Shown piece after piece: positions 26,366 to 34,001 of a stretch of DNA of 64,000 nucleotides; the first letter of the stretch is position 1; every line of letters starts with the position of its first letter. This stretch comes from Muriicola marianensis (GTDB taxonomy: Bacteria > Bacteroidota > Bacteroidia > Flavobacteriales > Flavobacteriaceae). The stretch lies in assembly GCF_014638095.1 (NCBI RefSeq), contig NZ_BMFH01000001.1, forward strand, positions 124,001 to 188,000. Direction: 5' to 3'. The position numbers and the translations under genes are program-made. The notes beneath the pieces were generated by a model. It saw nothing but the letters and a program-made list of their open reading frames with translations. It ran no database searches and had not been told where the DNA came from.

Positions 26366-27652
26366 TTATTGTACCCTTCTGCTTCGGGTAGTTGCGGTCC
26401 TTGAAGCGGACCTTGCTTTCATATCCTTTCCGGACCTCGAACTGACCGTCTTACGACTTACTGTTGTCCTGCTGTTCCCCTTTGAACGGGAAGCCACAGA
26501 GGTACTTTTCCTGACGGTCCTTGAGTCAGAGGGCTTTCGAACTTCCTTTCTCGCAGTCACTGATCTCGATACAGACCTTCCGTCTTTTCGGTAGTCTGCA
26601 GATCGGGCCGAACTGCTCTTCATTTTGGAAGGGGCCTTACTTCTGGTGATCCCGGAAGATCTCCCGTCAGTCCTATTGCTAAGCCTGGCCTTTTCACTTC
26701 CTCTTGCAAAGCTGGAGGACCTGCTGCCATTTCGTTCGTTCACTCTGGCCTTCTCATTACCTCTCGCATAGCTGGAGGACCTGTTGCCAACTCGTTCGTT
26801 CACCCTGGCCTTGTCTGTCCTTCCGGACCTGTATCCATCAGACCTTTTATTGGTCCTGGCGACAGGAGTAGACCGATTAGACCTCATGGCTCTGTCAGAA
26901 TTTCTGAACTGTCCGTTGTCCCTGATATACCCGTTGTCTCTTCGACCTCGATTCTCGCGGGCTACCACCCTGCGGTCATTTCGGTACAACCTTTCCCTTT
27001 CAGGCCTGTAATGATATCGGTAGTCTCTCCCCACCCGGGCGTAAAACCTTCTCGTATTGTTTATGTAAGGCCTGTACCAGGTGTACCTTATAGGGTTATA
27101 GAATCTCCTGTAAGGTCTGTTGTACACGAGACAGAATCCAAGAGCAGGTCTGGCAAAGAAATCGTGGAACGGGCTGTACACGTAATACCTGTTATACACG
27201 TTCACGAATCCGTTGAACCTGTGGAACATACCGCGGTTGTTATAGTAAACCCGCAGTCCGCCTACTCGTCTGAGCCTGCCGTTGTTGTACCATATGTTGA
27301 TACCGCCGATCTGGGATACACGGCCGTAAAAATCGTAATAGACAGGTACGTTCTCGATCTGGATCACGGCACCAAAATCGTCGTACTGGACGAATGGACT
27401 GTAATCAAATCCCGTGTTAAAGGTGATATTGCTCCTTCTGAAGTTGATGTTCGCTCCAAAATTCACACGGTTGTCAATGTAAAAATCGAACTCACCATCC
27501 GGATATACAGAAAAAGTAATTCCGTTTTCTACGAATATGACAGAATTGTTATACCCGAACACGCTGCTGACCATCGTGTTCTTGTCCAGCGTTGTAGCTT
27601 CTACTGAGCTGCCCAGTACAAAAGCTCCTAAGATGAGTAAAAGATTTTTCAT
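26366..27652 (-). CDS. Exported Tyr/Asn/Arg-rich protein with a basic repeat tail
   Basis: The frame opens at 27721, but the real start is most likely ATG 27652, which gives a signal peptide (MKNLLLILGAFVLGSSVEAT) and 428 residues. The first half (about 25-235) is rich in Tyr, Phe, Asn and Arg with repeated short beta patterns such as FYGRVSQIGGINIWYNNGRL and RVGGLRVYYNNRGM. The second half (about 235-428) is strongly basic and low-complexity, made of Arg, Ser, Lys and Thr, and contains a 20-residue repeat (KARVNERVGNRSSSYARGNE and KARVNERNGSRSSSFARGSE, plus a diverged third copy). It should be periplasmic or on the cell surface. I do not recognise a named family or function. A positively charged, disordered tail could bind nucleic acid, peptidoglycan or acidic glycans, which is speculation. 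Confidence 0.75.
   Translation of the reverse strand: MKNLLLILGAFVLGSSVEATTLDKNTMVSSVFGYNNSVIFVENGITFSVYPDGEFDFYIDNRVNFGANINFRRSNITFNTGFDYSPFVQYDDFGAVIQIENVPVYYDFYGRVSQIGGINIWYNNGRLRRVGGLRVYYNNRGMFHRFNGFVNVYNRYYVYSPFHDFFARPALGFCLVYNRPYRRFYNPIRYTWYRPYINNTRRFYARVGRDYRYHYRPERERLYRNDRRVVARENRGRRDNGYIRDNGQFRNSDRAMRSNRSTPVARTNKRSDGYRSGRTDKARVNERVGNRSSSYARGNEKARVNERNGSRSSSFARGSEKARLSNRTDGRSSGITRSKAPSKMKSSSARSADYRKDGRSVSRSVTARKEVRKPSDSRTVRKSTSVASRSKGNSRTTVSRKTVSSRSGKDMKARSASRTATTRSRRVQ
26641..26820 (-). repeat. 60-bp in-frame tandem repeat (two close copies and one diverged)
   Basis: Bases 26701-26760 and 26761-26820 are identical at 50 of 60 positions, with no gaps. 26641-26700 is a more diverged third unit. 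Each encodes 20 residues of the basic tail. Confidence 0.85.
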
Positions 27653-27856
27653 GACTCTGTAATTTAAATTCTGAATACAACTATTTGCATTCATGTACAG
27701 AGTACTCAAACAGCGTGCCAAAAATCAGGCATATGTATCAATAATCTGATATACAATGTTTTATATGAATTATTTTTTCAGAATTTCAGTAATTGGTAGG
27801 TCGATGTTTGTTGGATGGTAAAAACTGGAATTTATTCCCTCCTGGGAAACAAGGGA

Positions 27857-30637
27857 TCAGATCTTAGCCCGGAGATAGCCTGAGGTATGTCCCTTGCCTC
27901 GGGCTACCACCTCTTCGGGTGTGCCCTCCGCAACTAGATATCCCCCGTTCTCACCTCCTTCAGGCCCCAGGTCGATCAGATAATCGGCGCATTTGATCAT
28001 ATCGAGGTTGTGTTCTATGACCAGGACGGAATGCCCCGCCTGCAACAGCGCCTCAAATGAATTCAGTAGTTTCTTGATATCGTGAAAATGCAGTCCCGTA
28101 GTGGGCTCGTCGAATATAAAAAGTGCTTTGTCCCTCGATGCTCCTTTTACCAGGAAGGTAGCCAGTTTGATCCGCTGTGCTTCACCGCCGGAGAGGGTAG
28201 AGGAGGACTGACCCAGGGTGACGTATCCCAATCCTACATCCTGCAGGGGCTTGAGCTTGGCTGTGATCTTACTCTGCTTGTGCTCCTTAAAAAATGCCAG
28301 GGCATTGTCAATGGTCATATTCAGGACATCATCGATATTCATTCCCTCAAAGCGAACCTCCAGCACGTCTTTCTTGAAGCGCTTGCCATGGCAGGTATCG
28401 CATTCCAGGTGGACATCCGCCATGAATTGCATCTCCACGGTGATCTCACCCTCTCCCTTGCATTTTTCGCATCGTCCCCCGTCAACGTTAAAAGAAAAGT
28501 GCTTGGCCTGATAGCCCCTGATCTTGCTCAACTTTTGGGAAGCGAAAAGGCTGCGGATATCATCATAGGCCTTGATATACGTCACCGGGTTGGAGCGGGA
28601 CGACCTGCCTATGGGGTTTTGGTCTACGAATTCGATCCTTTTGATCTCCTTGTATTTGCCTTCGATAGCGCTGTGTTGTCCCGCCTTGTCTCCGTAGCCT
28701 CCCAACTCTTTTAATAGGGCCGGATACAGGATCTTTCTTACCAGAGTGCTTTTTCCACTTCCGGATACCCCTGTAACTACCGTTAGCATATTAAGCGGGA
28801 AGGTCACGTCCAGATTCTTCAGGTTGTGTTCCCTCGCACCCAGTACCTTGATGAAATTTGGGCTCTTTCTGCGTTTCTCCGGCACCTTGATCTCTTCTGT
28901 GCCATTTAAATAGGCCGCCGTCAGGGTATCCGTAGCGAGGATCTCCTCGAAGGTCCCGCTCGCCACCACTTCCCCACCAAAAGTTCCTGCCATTGGCCCA
29001 ATGTCGATGATGCGGTCTGCTGCCTTCATAATGTCCTCGTCGTGCTCCACAACGATCACGGTGTTGCCGAGATCCCTGAGAGACTTGAGAACGCTTATCA
29101 GGTTTTCCGTATCCCTGGGATGAAGGCCTATACTGGGTTCGTCCAGAATATACATGGAGCCCACCAGGCTGCTGCCAAGGGAAGTAGCCAGGTTGATACG
29201 CTGACTTTCCCCTCCCGACAGAGTATTCGATTTTCTGTTCAGAGTAAGGTAGCCGAGTCCGACCTTCTGAAGGAATCCGAGTCGGGTATCGATCTCTTTC
29301 AGCAACCGGTTGGCAATCTTACGCTCGTGTTCTGTAAGGGAAATGTCTTTGAAAAAAGTAACCAGGGACGTGATGGGACTGTCGACCAGGTCTGAGATGG
29401 ACTTACCCTGGATCTTGACGTAATCCGCTTCTTTCCTCAGGCGTTTTCCCTTGCAGAGGGAGCAGCGGGTCTTTCCCCTGTATCGCGACAGCATGACGCG
29501 ATTCTGGATCTTATAGCTCTTTTCCTCTAGCTGCTGGAAGAATTTATGTATGCCGATGAAATGGCTGTTTCCTTCCCAAACCAGGTTCTTTTGGTCCTCT
29601 GAAAGCTGGTACCACGGTTTGTGGATAGGGAAATCAAATTTATATGCGGCATTGACCAGCTGATCCCTGTACCAGCTCATGCTTTCTCCCCTCCAGGGGA
29701 ATACAGCATTCTCATAAACTGAAAGGGAGGTGTTGGGGATCACGAGGTCTTCATCTATGCCAATAACATCCCCATACCCTTCACATTTCGGGCAGGCCCC
29801 ATAGGGGTTGTTAAAGCTGAACAGATGCACATTGGGTTCCAGGAAGGTCATCCCGTCCAGCTCGAAAGTATTGCTGAAAGTGGTTTGCTTCCCCGTACCT
29901 ACTTCCTCTATGATACAGGTGCCCTTCCCTTCAAAAAAAGCTGAGTCCACCGCATTGGCAAGACGATTGAAGAAATCTTCGTCCTCTTTTTTTACGATCC
30001 TGTCTACCACCAGGTACAATTGATCACCCACCTGCTGATGTAGTTCCTCATCGATCCGATGTACCTCTCCGCCGTATTTCACGCGCGCATACCCCTGAAG
30101 AGATAGGAGTTGTAAGGTTTTTTTCTTGTCCCGGTTCTCCGGAATGGTGATGGGCGCCAGCAGCAATAATTTAGTATTCTCCTCAAACCTCTTGACAAAA
30201 GACACTACGTCCGTTACCGTGTGCTTTTTAACCTCTTTGCCGGACACAGGGGAATAGGTTCTGCCAATCCTGGCAAAGAGCAATTTGAGGTAGTCGTAGA
30301 TCTCAGTACTCGTACCAACCGTAGAGCGGGGATTGGTGGCGTTCACCTTCTGTTCGATAGCGATGGCAGGGGCGATTCCCCTGATCTGATCTACCTTGGG
30401 CTTGTCGAGCTTCCCCAGAAATTGCCTCGCATAAGAGGAAAGGCTTTCCACGTACCGCCTTTGTCCTTCTGCGTAAAGAGTATCAAATGCCAGGCTCGAT
30501 TTACCCGATCCGGAAAGTCCTGTGATCACCACCAACTGGTTTCTGGGGATCACCACATCGATGTCCTTCAGGTTGTGGAGCTTGGCTCCTTTGATGATGA
30601 TATTTGACTTAGGATCTACCTCCGTGAGCGTGTTCAT
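27857..30637 (-). CDS. uvrA: Excinuclease ABC subunit A
   Basis: UvrA is the damage-recognition ATPase of nucleotide excision repair. The product is 926 residues from ATG 30637 (MNTLTEVDPKSNIIIKGAKL). The frame opens at 30679, but a -7 promoter motif at 30655-30662 lies inside that extension and rules it out. Two ABC ATPase modules are complete: Walker A GLSGSGKSSLAF and GVSGSGKSTLVR; signatures LSGGESQRINLA and LSGGEAQRIKLA; and Walker B ILDEPSIGLH and IFDEPTTGLH. Three CxxC zinc elements are present (CPKCEGYG, CSLCKGKR, and CEKCKGEG with CDTCHGKR). No key residue is missing. It is monocistronic and divergent from the sigma factor gene. Confidence 0.97.
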   Translation of the reverse strand: MNTLTEVDPKSNIIIKGAKLHNLKDIDVVIPRNQLVVITGLSGSGKSSLAFDTLYAEGQRRYVESLSSYARQFLGKLDKPKVDQIRGIAPAIAIEQKVNATNPRSTVGTSTEIYDYLKLLFARIGRTYSPVSGKEVKKHTVTDVVSFVKRFEENTKLLLLAPITIPENRDKKKTLQLLSLQGYARVKYGGEVHRIDEELHQQVGDQLYLVVDRIVKKEDEDFFNRLANAVDSAFFEGKGTCIIEEVGTGKQTTFSNTFELDGMTFLEPNVHLFSFNNPYGACPKCEGYGDVIGIDEDLVIPNTSLSVYENAVFPWRGESMSWYRDQLVNAAYKFDFPIHKPWYQLSEDQKNLVWEGNSHFIGIHKFFQQLEEKSYKIQNRVMLSRYRGKTRCSLCKGKRLRKEADYVKIQGKSISDLVDSPITSLVTFFKDISLTEHERKIANRLLKEIDTRLGFLQKVGLGYLTLNRKSNTLSGGESQRINLATSLGSSLVGSMYILDEPSIGLHPRDTENLISVLKSLRDLGNTVIVVEHDEDIMKAADRIIDIGPMAGTFGGEVVASGTFEEILATDTLTAAYLNGTEEIKVPEKRRKSPNFIKVLGAREHNLKNLDVTFPLNMLTVVTGVSGSGKSTLVRKILYPALLKELGGYGDKAGQHSAIEGKYKEIKRIEFVDQNPIGRSSRSNPVTYIKAYDDIRSLFASQKLSKIRGYQAKHFSFNVDGGRCEKCKGEGEITVEMQFMADVHLECDTCHGKRFKKDVLEVRFEGMNIDDVLNMTIDNALAFFKEHKQSKITAKLKPLQDVGLGYVTLGQSSSTLSGGEAQRIKLATFLVKGASRDKALFIFDEPTTGLHFHDIKKLLNSFEALLQAGHSVLVIEHNLDMIKCADYLIDLGPEGGENGGYLVAEGTPEEVVARGKGHTSGYLRAKI

Positions 30638-30654
30638 ATTCCCGTGGAAAGTTG

Positions 30655-30662
30655 CAAAGATA
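30655..30662 (-). promoter_or_regulatory. -7 promoter element for uvrA
   Basis: The minus strand reads TATCTTTG, an exact TAnnTTTG match, 17 bases before the ATG at 30637. It fixes the uvrA start, because the longer ORF would begin upstream of it. I see no LexA-type operator overlapping it. Confidence 0.6.
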
Positions 30663-30733
30663 CGATATGAAAACACCAATAACCAGCCTCAAATTCTATC
30701 CAATCCAAAAATGTTAAAAATAATCCCGGACGG

Positions 30734-30761
30734 TTGTTCACTCATATTTTTTCTATATTTG
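30734..30761 (+). promoter_or_regulatory. Promoter of the first sigma factor gene
   Basis: A TTG (30734-30736) is followed after 17 bases by TATATTTG (30754-30761), an exact -7 match. It implies a leader of about 110 bases before the ATG at 30881, longer than elsewhere in the window. Confidence 0.5.
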
Positions 30762-30880
30762 AAGTAGCAAACGTCAAGAAATACGCCTATTCCACAACAT
30801 TACTTTTTTGAAATTTAAGAGTTAACGTCGCGTTCTGCGAAGCCCTCGCGACCCCTGAATTGAACCAAAAAAGTAATTGT

Positions 30881-31462
30881 ATGTATACTACGATTGACGA
30901 TGCCACGCTTATCCGAAGTTATATCAGCGGCGATGAAAAAGCCATAGAGAAACTGATAGAAAAACACAATCAACGACTTAGCAGCTATATCTATTCCAAG
31001 GTAAAGGACATGTCCGTTACGGAGGATATTTTCCAGGATACCTTTATCAAGGTGATAAGCACCTTTAAGAGGGGAACCTATAATGAGGAAGGAAAGTTCC
31101 TGCCCTGGGTGATGCGCATTGCCCACAACCTGATCATCGATCATTTTCGCCGCAACAAGCGCATGCCCAAATACCAGGGAAACAAGGAATTCAATATTTT
31201 TTCGGTCCTGACGGATGATAAACTCAATGCAGAGCGTCAACTGATCAAGGATCAGATAGACCAGGACCTGGAAGTGCTTATAGAGCAGTTGCCCAAGGAT
31301 CAGCTCGAAGTCCTGCGGATGAGGATCTATCAGAACATGAGCTTTAACGAGATCGCAGAAAATACTGAGGTGAGTATCAACACGGCCCTTGGCCGCATGC
31401 GCTACGCTTTGATCAACCTGAGGAAGCTGATTGAAAAGAATCAAATAGTTTTAACGAATTAA
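30881..31462 (+). CDS. ECF-type RNA polymerase sigma factor, copy 1
   Basis: The product is 193 residues from ATG 30881; a TTG at 30860 extends the frame by seven codons but is unlikely. It has a sigma-70 region 2 (about 22-90) with the core-binding and -10-recognising helices, VTEDIFQDTFIKVI and GKFLPWVMRIAHNLIIDHFR, then a linker and a region 4 helix-turn-helix (about 130-185) with EVLRMRIYQNMSFNEIAENT and SINTALGRMRYALINL. No membrane anti-sigma gene lies nearby. It is followed after 69 bases by a 47-residue microprotein gene. A close paralogue with its own microprotein follows directly (31994). The two sigma factors align end to end without gaps and are about two-thirds identical by eye. 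Confidence 0.93.
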   Translation: MYTTIDDATLIRSYISGDEKAIEKLIEKHNQRLSSYIYSKVKDMSVTEDIFQDTFIKVISTFKRGTYNEEGKFLPWVMRIAHNLIIDHFRRNKRMPKYQGNKEFNIFSVLTDDKLNAERQLIKDQIDQDLEVLIEQLPKDQLEVLRMRIYQNMSFNEIAENTEVSINTALGRMRYALINLRKLIEKNQIVLTN

Positions 31463-31531
31463 TCTGTACTAGGTCGAGGAAATCCATCAATCCTGTATCT
31501 CTGGCGTTTATTAGATGTAACAAGAGATATT

Positions 31532-31675
31532 ATGGAAAAGATTTACCCCGTACCTGAGTCACAATGCCGACTGATCAAGAGTAGAGCGGAAACTGTAAGA
31601 TTCCTGCTCGACTACTCCAAGGCCCTTCATATACGCGAATTTAAAGGGATGACCATAGAAAACAGTCTTAATTAA
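31532..31675 (+). CDS. Sigma-linked microprotein, copy 1, 47 aa
   Basis: This small gene encodes 47 residues: MEKIYPVPESQCRLIKSR, then AETVRFLLDYSKALHIREF, then KGMTIENSLN. It is real because a paralogue of exactly the same length (32646-32789) lies at the same position behind the second sigma gene. The two share MEKIY, a Cys, the core ET(V/I)RFLLDYS(K/R)AL and the terminal LN, while the rest has diverged. The core should form an amphipathic helix. It has no signal or membrane segment. It is 69 bases downstream of the sigma gene and is followed by a terminator, so it is probably the second gene of the transcript. A role in modulating the sigma factor or core RNA polymerase is inferred from the repeated pairing only. 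Confidence 0.8.
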   Translation: MEKIYPVPESQCRLIKSRAETVRFLLDYSKALHIREFKGMTIENSLN

Positions 31676-31993
31676 GGAATGTACTTAAGCCGGTGGTCGC
31701 GCCGGCACCAATAAATCAACAGCACCTTCTTCGGGAGGTGCTTTTTTATTGCCTTATTCTACAGCCTAATACTCAGTCCAACAGGTCTCTTAAAGGCTTC
31801 TTAAAATCCTTGTCATTTGCGAATATGCCCGTTCACATCAAGAATCGGGCATTTGACAACATTGTTTTTCCCGAGGTAAGGTCTTTGGGTACTTTTAGAA
31901 TGTCTTTGAAAAACAAATAACTCAAATTGATCTTAAACCTTAGTTCCCCAGCCTGGCTGTAGAACTAACAAAAACCAAAAGATACTCTAAACT
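31676..31993. other. Non-coding spacer between the two sigma modules
   Basis: This 318-base spacer holds the terminator at 31721-31748 and the promoter region of the second sigma gene. Near-matches to the -7 motif occur around 31890-31915 (for example TGTCTTTG), but none is exact. A 75-codon frame at 31693-31920 crosses the terminator and shows no convincing coding features. Confidence 0.6.
31721..31748 (+). terminator. Intrinsic terminator after the first sigma/microprotein unit
   Basis: AGCACCT (31721-31727) pairs with AGGTGCT (31736-31742) and is followed by a T-run, 45 bases after the microprotein stop codon. Confidence 0.85.
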
Positions 31994-32578
31994 ATGGAAC
32001 CACAAAGGGACGACTCACTACTAGTTCAGGATTACATCAGCGGGGAAGAAAAGGCACTGGAGATTCTGATTAACCGACACAACCAGCGCATCAGCAGCTT
32101 TATTTATTCCAAGGTACTCGACAGGGATGTTACCGAGGATATTTTTCAGGACACCTTTATCAAGGTGATCAAAACCCTGAAAAAAGGAAATTACAGTGAA
32201 GAAGGGAAATTCCTCCCCTGGGTAATGCGGATCGCGCACAACCTGATCATCGACCATTTCAGGAAGAACAAAAGGATGCCCAAATTCGAAGGAAACGACG
32301 ATTTCAATATCTTCTCCGTGATTGGGGATGACAAACTCAACGCTGAGAAGCAACTGATCAAGGACCAGATAGACAGCGACCTGACGCTCCTGATAGAGGA
32401 ATTACCTGACGATCAGAAGGAGGTCCTCCTCATGCGGATCTACAAGGACATGAGCTTTAAAGAGATCTCTGAAAATACAGGGGTGAGTATCAACACAGCC
32501 CTGGGAAGGATGCGATACGCCCTGATCAACCTGAGAAAGATAATAGACAGACATAATATTGTTCTGACGAATTCATAG
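31994..32578 (+). CDS. ECF-type RNA polymerase sigma factor, copy 2
   Basis: The product is 194 residues and a paralogue of the sigma factor at 30881 over its full length. Region 2 keeps VTEDIFQDTFIKVIKT and KFLPWVMRIAHNLIIDHFRK, and region 4 keeps the whole SINTALGRMRYALINLRK recognition segment. The two proteins may therefore recognise the same or overlapping promoters. Differences cluster at the N-terminus (MEPQRDDSLLVQDYISGEEK), in the linker, and in the loop before region 4. It is followed after 67 bases by the second microprotein gene. Having a terminator between the modules and about 250 bases of upstream DNA, it should be independently regulated. Confidence 0.93.
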   Translation: MEPQRDDSLLVQDYISGEEKALEILINRHNQRISSFIYSKVLDRDVTEDIFQDTFIKVIKTLKKGNYSEEGKFLPWVMRIAHNLIIDHFRKNKRMPKFEGNDDFNIFSVIGDDKLNAEKQLIKDQIDSDLTLLIEELPDDQKEVLLMRIYKDMSFKEISENTGVSINTALGRMRYALINLRKIIDRHNIVLTNS

Positions 32579-32614
32579 TTCATAACAATTTTTACAATAT
32601 TTCCATAGGCCTTG

Positions 32615-32632
32615 CGTTATCTTAACATAACG
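32615..32632. promoter_or_regulatory. Short inverted repeat upstream of the second microprotein
   Basis: CGTTAT and ATAACG are perfect 6-base arms around CTTAAC, ending 13 bases before the ATG at 32646. The equivalent gap in the first module has no such repeat. It could be an operator or a small mRNA hairpin. Confidence 0.3.
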
Positions 32633-32645
32633 ACATCGCAATCCT

Positions 32646-32789
32646 ATGGAAAAAATTTACTCAACAAAGAAAAATGTCTGCGAGACCCCCAAAGCTGGGC
32701 CTGAGACCATCCGGTTTCTGCTCGATTATTCGAGGGCACTAAGAATTACAAAACACAGGGAATTCAGTTTTGATCTGATCCTGAACTAA
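32646..32789 (+). CDS. Sigma-linked microprotein, copy 2, 47 aa
   Basis: This paralogue of the 31532 microprotein also has 47 residues: MEKIYSTKKNVCETPKAG, then PETIRFLLDYSRALRITKH, then REFSFDLILN. The shared core ETIRFLLDYSRAL and the conserved Cys at about position 12 suggest a selected protein, not a chance frame: the DNA of the two copies differs at many third positions while the core residues are kept. It follows the second sigma gene by 67 bases and ends just before a strong terminator. I know no characterised homologue. Confidence 0.8.
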   Translation: MEKIYSTKKNVCETPKAGPETIRFLLDYSRALRITKHREFSFDLILN

Positions 32790-32794
32790 AAAGC

Positions 32795-32819
32795 AAAGCC
32801 CGCATCAGCGGGCTTTTTT
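32795..32819. terminator. Terminator overlapping the nth stop codon
   Basis: AAAGCCCGC (32795-32803) pairs with GCGGGCTTT (32808-32816) and is followed by more T. It ends the sigma/microprotein transcript. On the other strand it overlaps the last codons of nth, whose stop codon lies at 32805-32807. Confidence 0.88.
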
Positions 32820-33467
32820 CTTTTTGAGATAGTCGTTGATAACGGATCTCCTTCCGATGGTCCTGGTGATCACATCCTTTTCGAGATCCCACCCCCGAGC
32901 AGGGGAATATTCCCTTCCATACCAGATGATCTGCAGGTGGAGGTCATTCCACAGTTCTTTTGGAAACAGTCTTTTGGCATCCCTTTCCGTTTGGACCACG
33001 TTCTTACCCGAGGAGAACCCCCAACGGTACATCAGCCGGTGGATGTGGGTGTCTACAGGGAATGCAGGGACCCCAAAGGCCTGGGATACCACTACGCTGG
33101 CAGTTTTATGGCCCACTCCAGGCAATTCTTCCAGCAATTCGATCTCACTGGGTACCTTTCCTTCGTATTTTTCTACCAGAATCCTGGATAAACCGTGAAT
33201 GCCTTTTGACTTCATTGGGGAGAGCCCGACCGGCTTAATGATCTCCCGGATCTCCTCCACGGTCAGTTTTACCATGTCATAGGGATTGTCTGCCTTTCTG
33301 AACAGGATGGGGGTGATCTGGTTCACGCGAACATCAGTACTCTGTGCAGACATGAGAACCGCAATGAGCAAGGTGTAGGGATCCTTGTGTTCCAGTGGTA
33401 TCGGGATCTCCGGGTAGAGTTGATTCAGTGTTTCTATCGCAAAGGATACTTTTTCAGATTTGGTCAT
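32805..33467 (-). CDS. nth: Endonuclease III without the iron-sulfur cluster
   Basis: Endonuclease III removes oxidised pyrimidines and cuts the abasic site in base excision repair. The product is 220 residues. The helix-hairpin-helix is LEELPGVGHKTASVVV, with the catalytic Lys after the GVGH, and the catalytic Asp is in FPVDTHIHRL. In most EndoIII proteins a C-terminal CX6CX2CX5C motif binds a [4Fe-4S] cluster. Here the equivalent region reads LQIIWYGREYSPARGWDLEK and the entire protein has no cysteine at all. The catalytic residues are intact, so it is probably an active cluster-free form. Its 3' end is overlapped by the terminator of the convergent sigma module. Confidence 0.93.
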   Translation of the reverse strand: MTKSEKVSFAIETLNQLYPEIPIPLEHKDPYTLLIAVLMSAQSTDVRVNQITPILFRKADNPYDMVKLTVEEIREIIKPVGLSPMKSKGIHGLSRILVEKYEGKVPSEIELLEELPGVGHKTASVVVSQAFGVPAFPVDTHIHRLMYRWGFSSGKNVVQTERDAKRLFPKELWNDLHLQIIWYGREYSPARGWDLEKDVITRTIGRRSVINDYLKKKKAR

Positions 33468-33502
33468 ATATCATTACTTTTACGCTCACAAAAAAAAAGC
33501 GC

Positions 33503-33952
33503 ATGAAAACACTTAAGAAAGGGGACAAAGTACCTCAATTTACATCAAAAGACCAAGATGGGAACGAAATAAAGCTATCCGATTACGAAGGGAAAAAGCT
33601 GATTGTTTTTTTCTATCCCAGGGCCAATACCCCGGGTTGTACGGCAGAAGCTTGCAATCTCAGAGATAATTACTCGGCACTAAAAGAGCAGGGATACTCC
33701 CTCCTGGGCGTCAGCGAAGATTCCCAGAAGAAACAGGCCAATTTCAGGGACAAATACGAATTTCCATTTCCCTTACTGGCCGACGAAGACCACACAGTGA
33801 TCGATGCCTTCGGGGTGTGGGGACCTAAAAAATTTATGGGCAGGGAATACGATGGGATACATCGGATGACCTTTATCATCGATGAAAAAGGCGTTGTTGA
33901 AAAAGTAATAGACAAAGTAAATACCAAGGATCACGCCGCCCAGATTCTCTGA
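33503..33952 (+). CDS. bcp: Thioredoxin-dependent peroxiredoxin, Bcp/PrxQ type
   Basis: Bcp reduces hydrogen peroxide and organic hydroperoxides with thioredoxin as electron donor. The product is 149 residues from ATG 33503 (MKTLKKGDKVPQF). The frame is open from 33395, but that part overlaps the nth start region on the other strand. The active site is FYPRANTPGCTAEACNLRDN, with the peroxidatic Cys in PGCT and a resolving Cys five residues on (EAC), the atypical two-cysteine arrangement. It is divergent from nth, placing an oxidative-damage repair gene back to back with a peroxide-removal gene. Confidence 0.94.
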   Translation: MKTLKKGDKVPQFTSKDQDGNEIKLSDYEGKKLIVFFYPRANTPGCTAEACNLRDNYSALKEQGYSLLGVSEDSQKKQANFRDKYEFPFPLLADEDHTVIDAFGVWGPKKFMGREYDGIHRMTFIIDEKGVVEKVIDKVNTKDHAAQIL

Positions 33953-33970
33953 GGATAATTCAGACAACAA

Positions 33971-34000
33971 AAAAACCTGACGCTTGTCAGGGTTTTTTTT
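33971..34000. terminator. Bidirectional terminator between bcp and the convergent gene
   Basis: CCTGAC (33976-33981) pairs with GTCAGG (33986-33991), flanked by an A-run on the left and eight T on the right. The neighbouring minus-strand gene stops at 34002. Confidence 0.85.
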
Positions 34001-34001
34001 A

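Noticed and set aside
27011-28714. Two frames of 198 and 210 codons on the plus strand
   Set aside because: They mirror the Tyr/Arg-rich protein and uvrA and have low-complexity translations.
30815-31444. 209-codon frame antisense to sigma factor 1, with a partial counterpart (110 codons) antisense to sigma factor 2
   Set aside because: The similarity between the two antisense translations is explained by conservation of the sense genes; no start signal or domain is seen.
31693-31920. 75-codon frame between the sigma modules, with a faint resemblance to the microprotein core
   Set aside because: It begins with GTG, crosses the terminator hairpin, and the resemblance is a few scattered residues; a decayed third microprotein copy cannot be excluded but is not supported.
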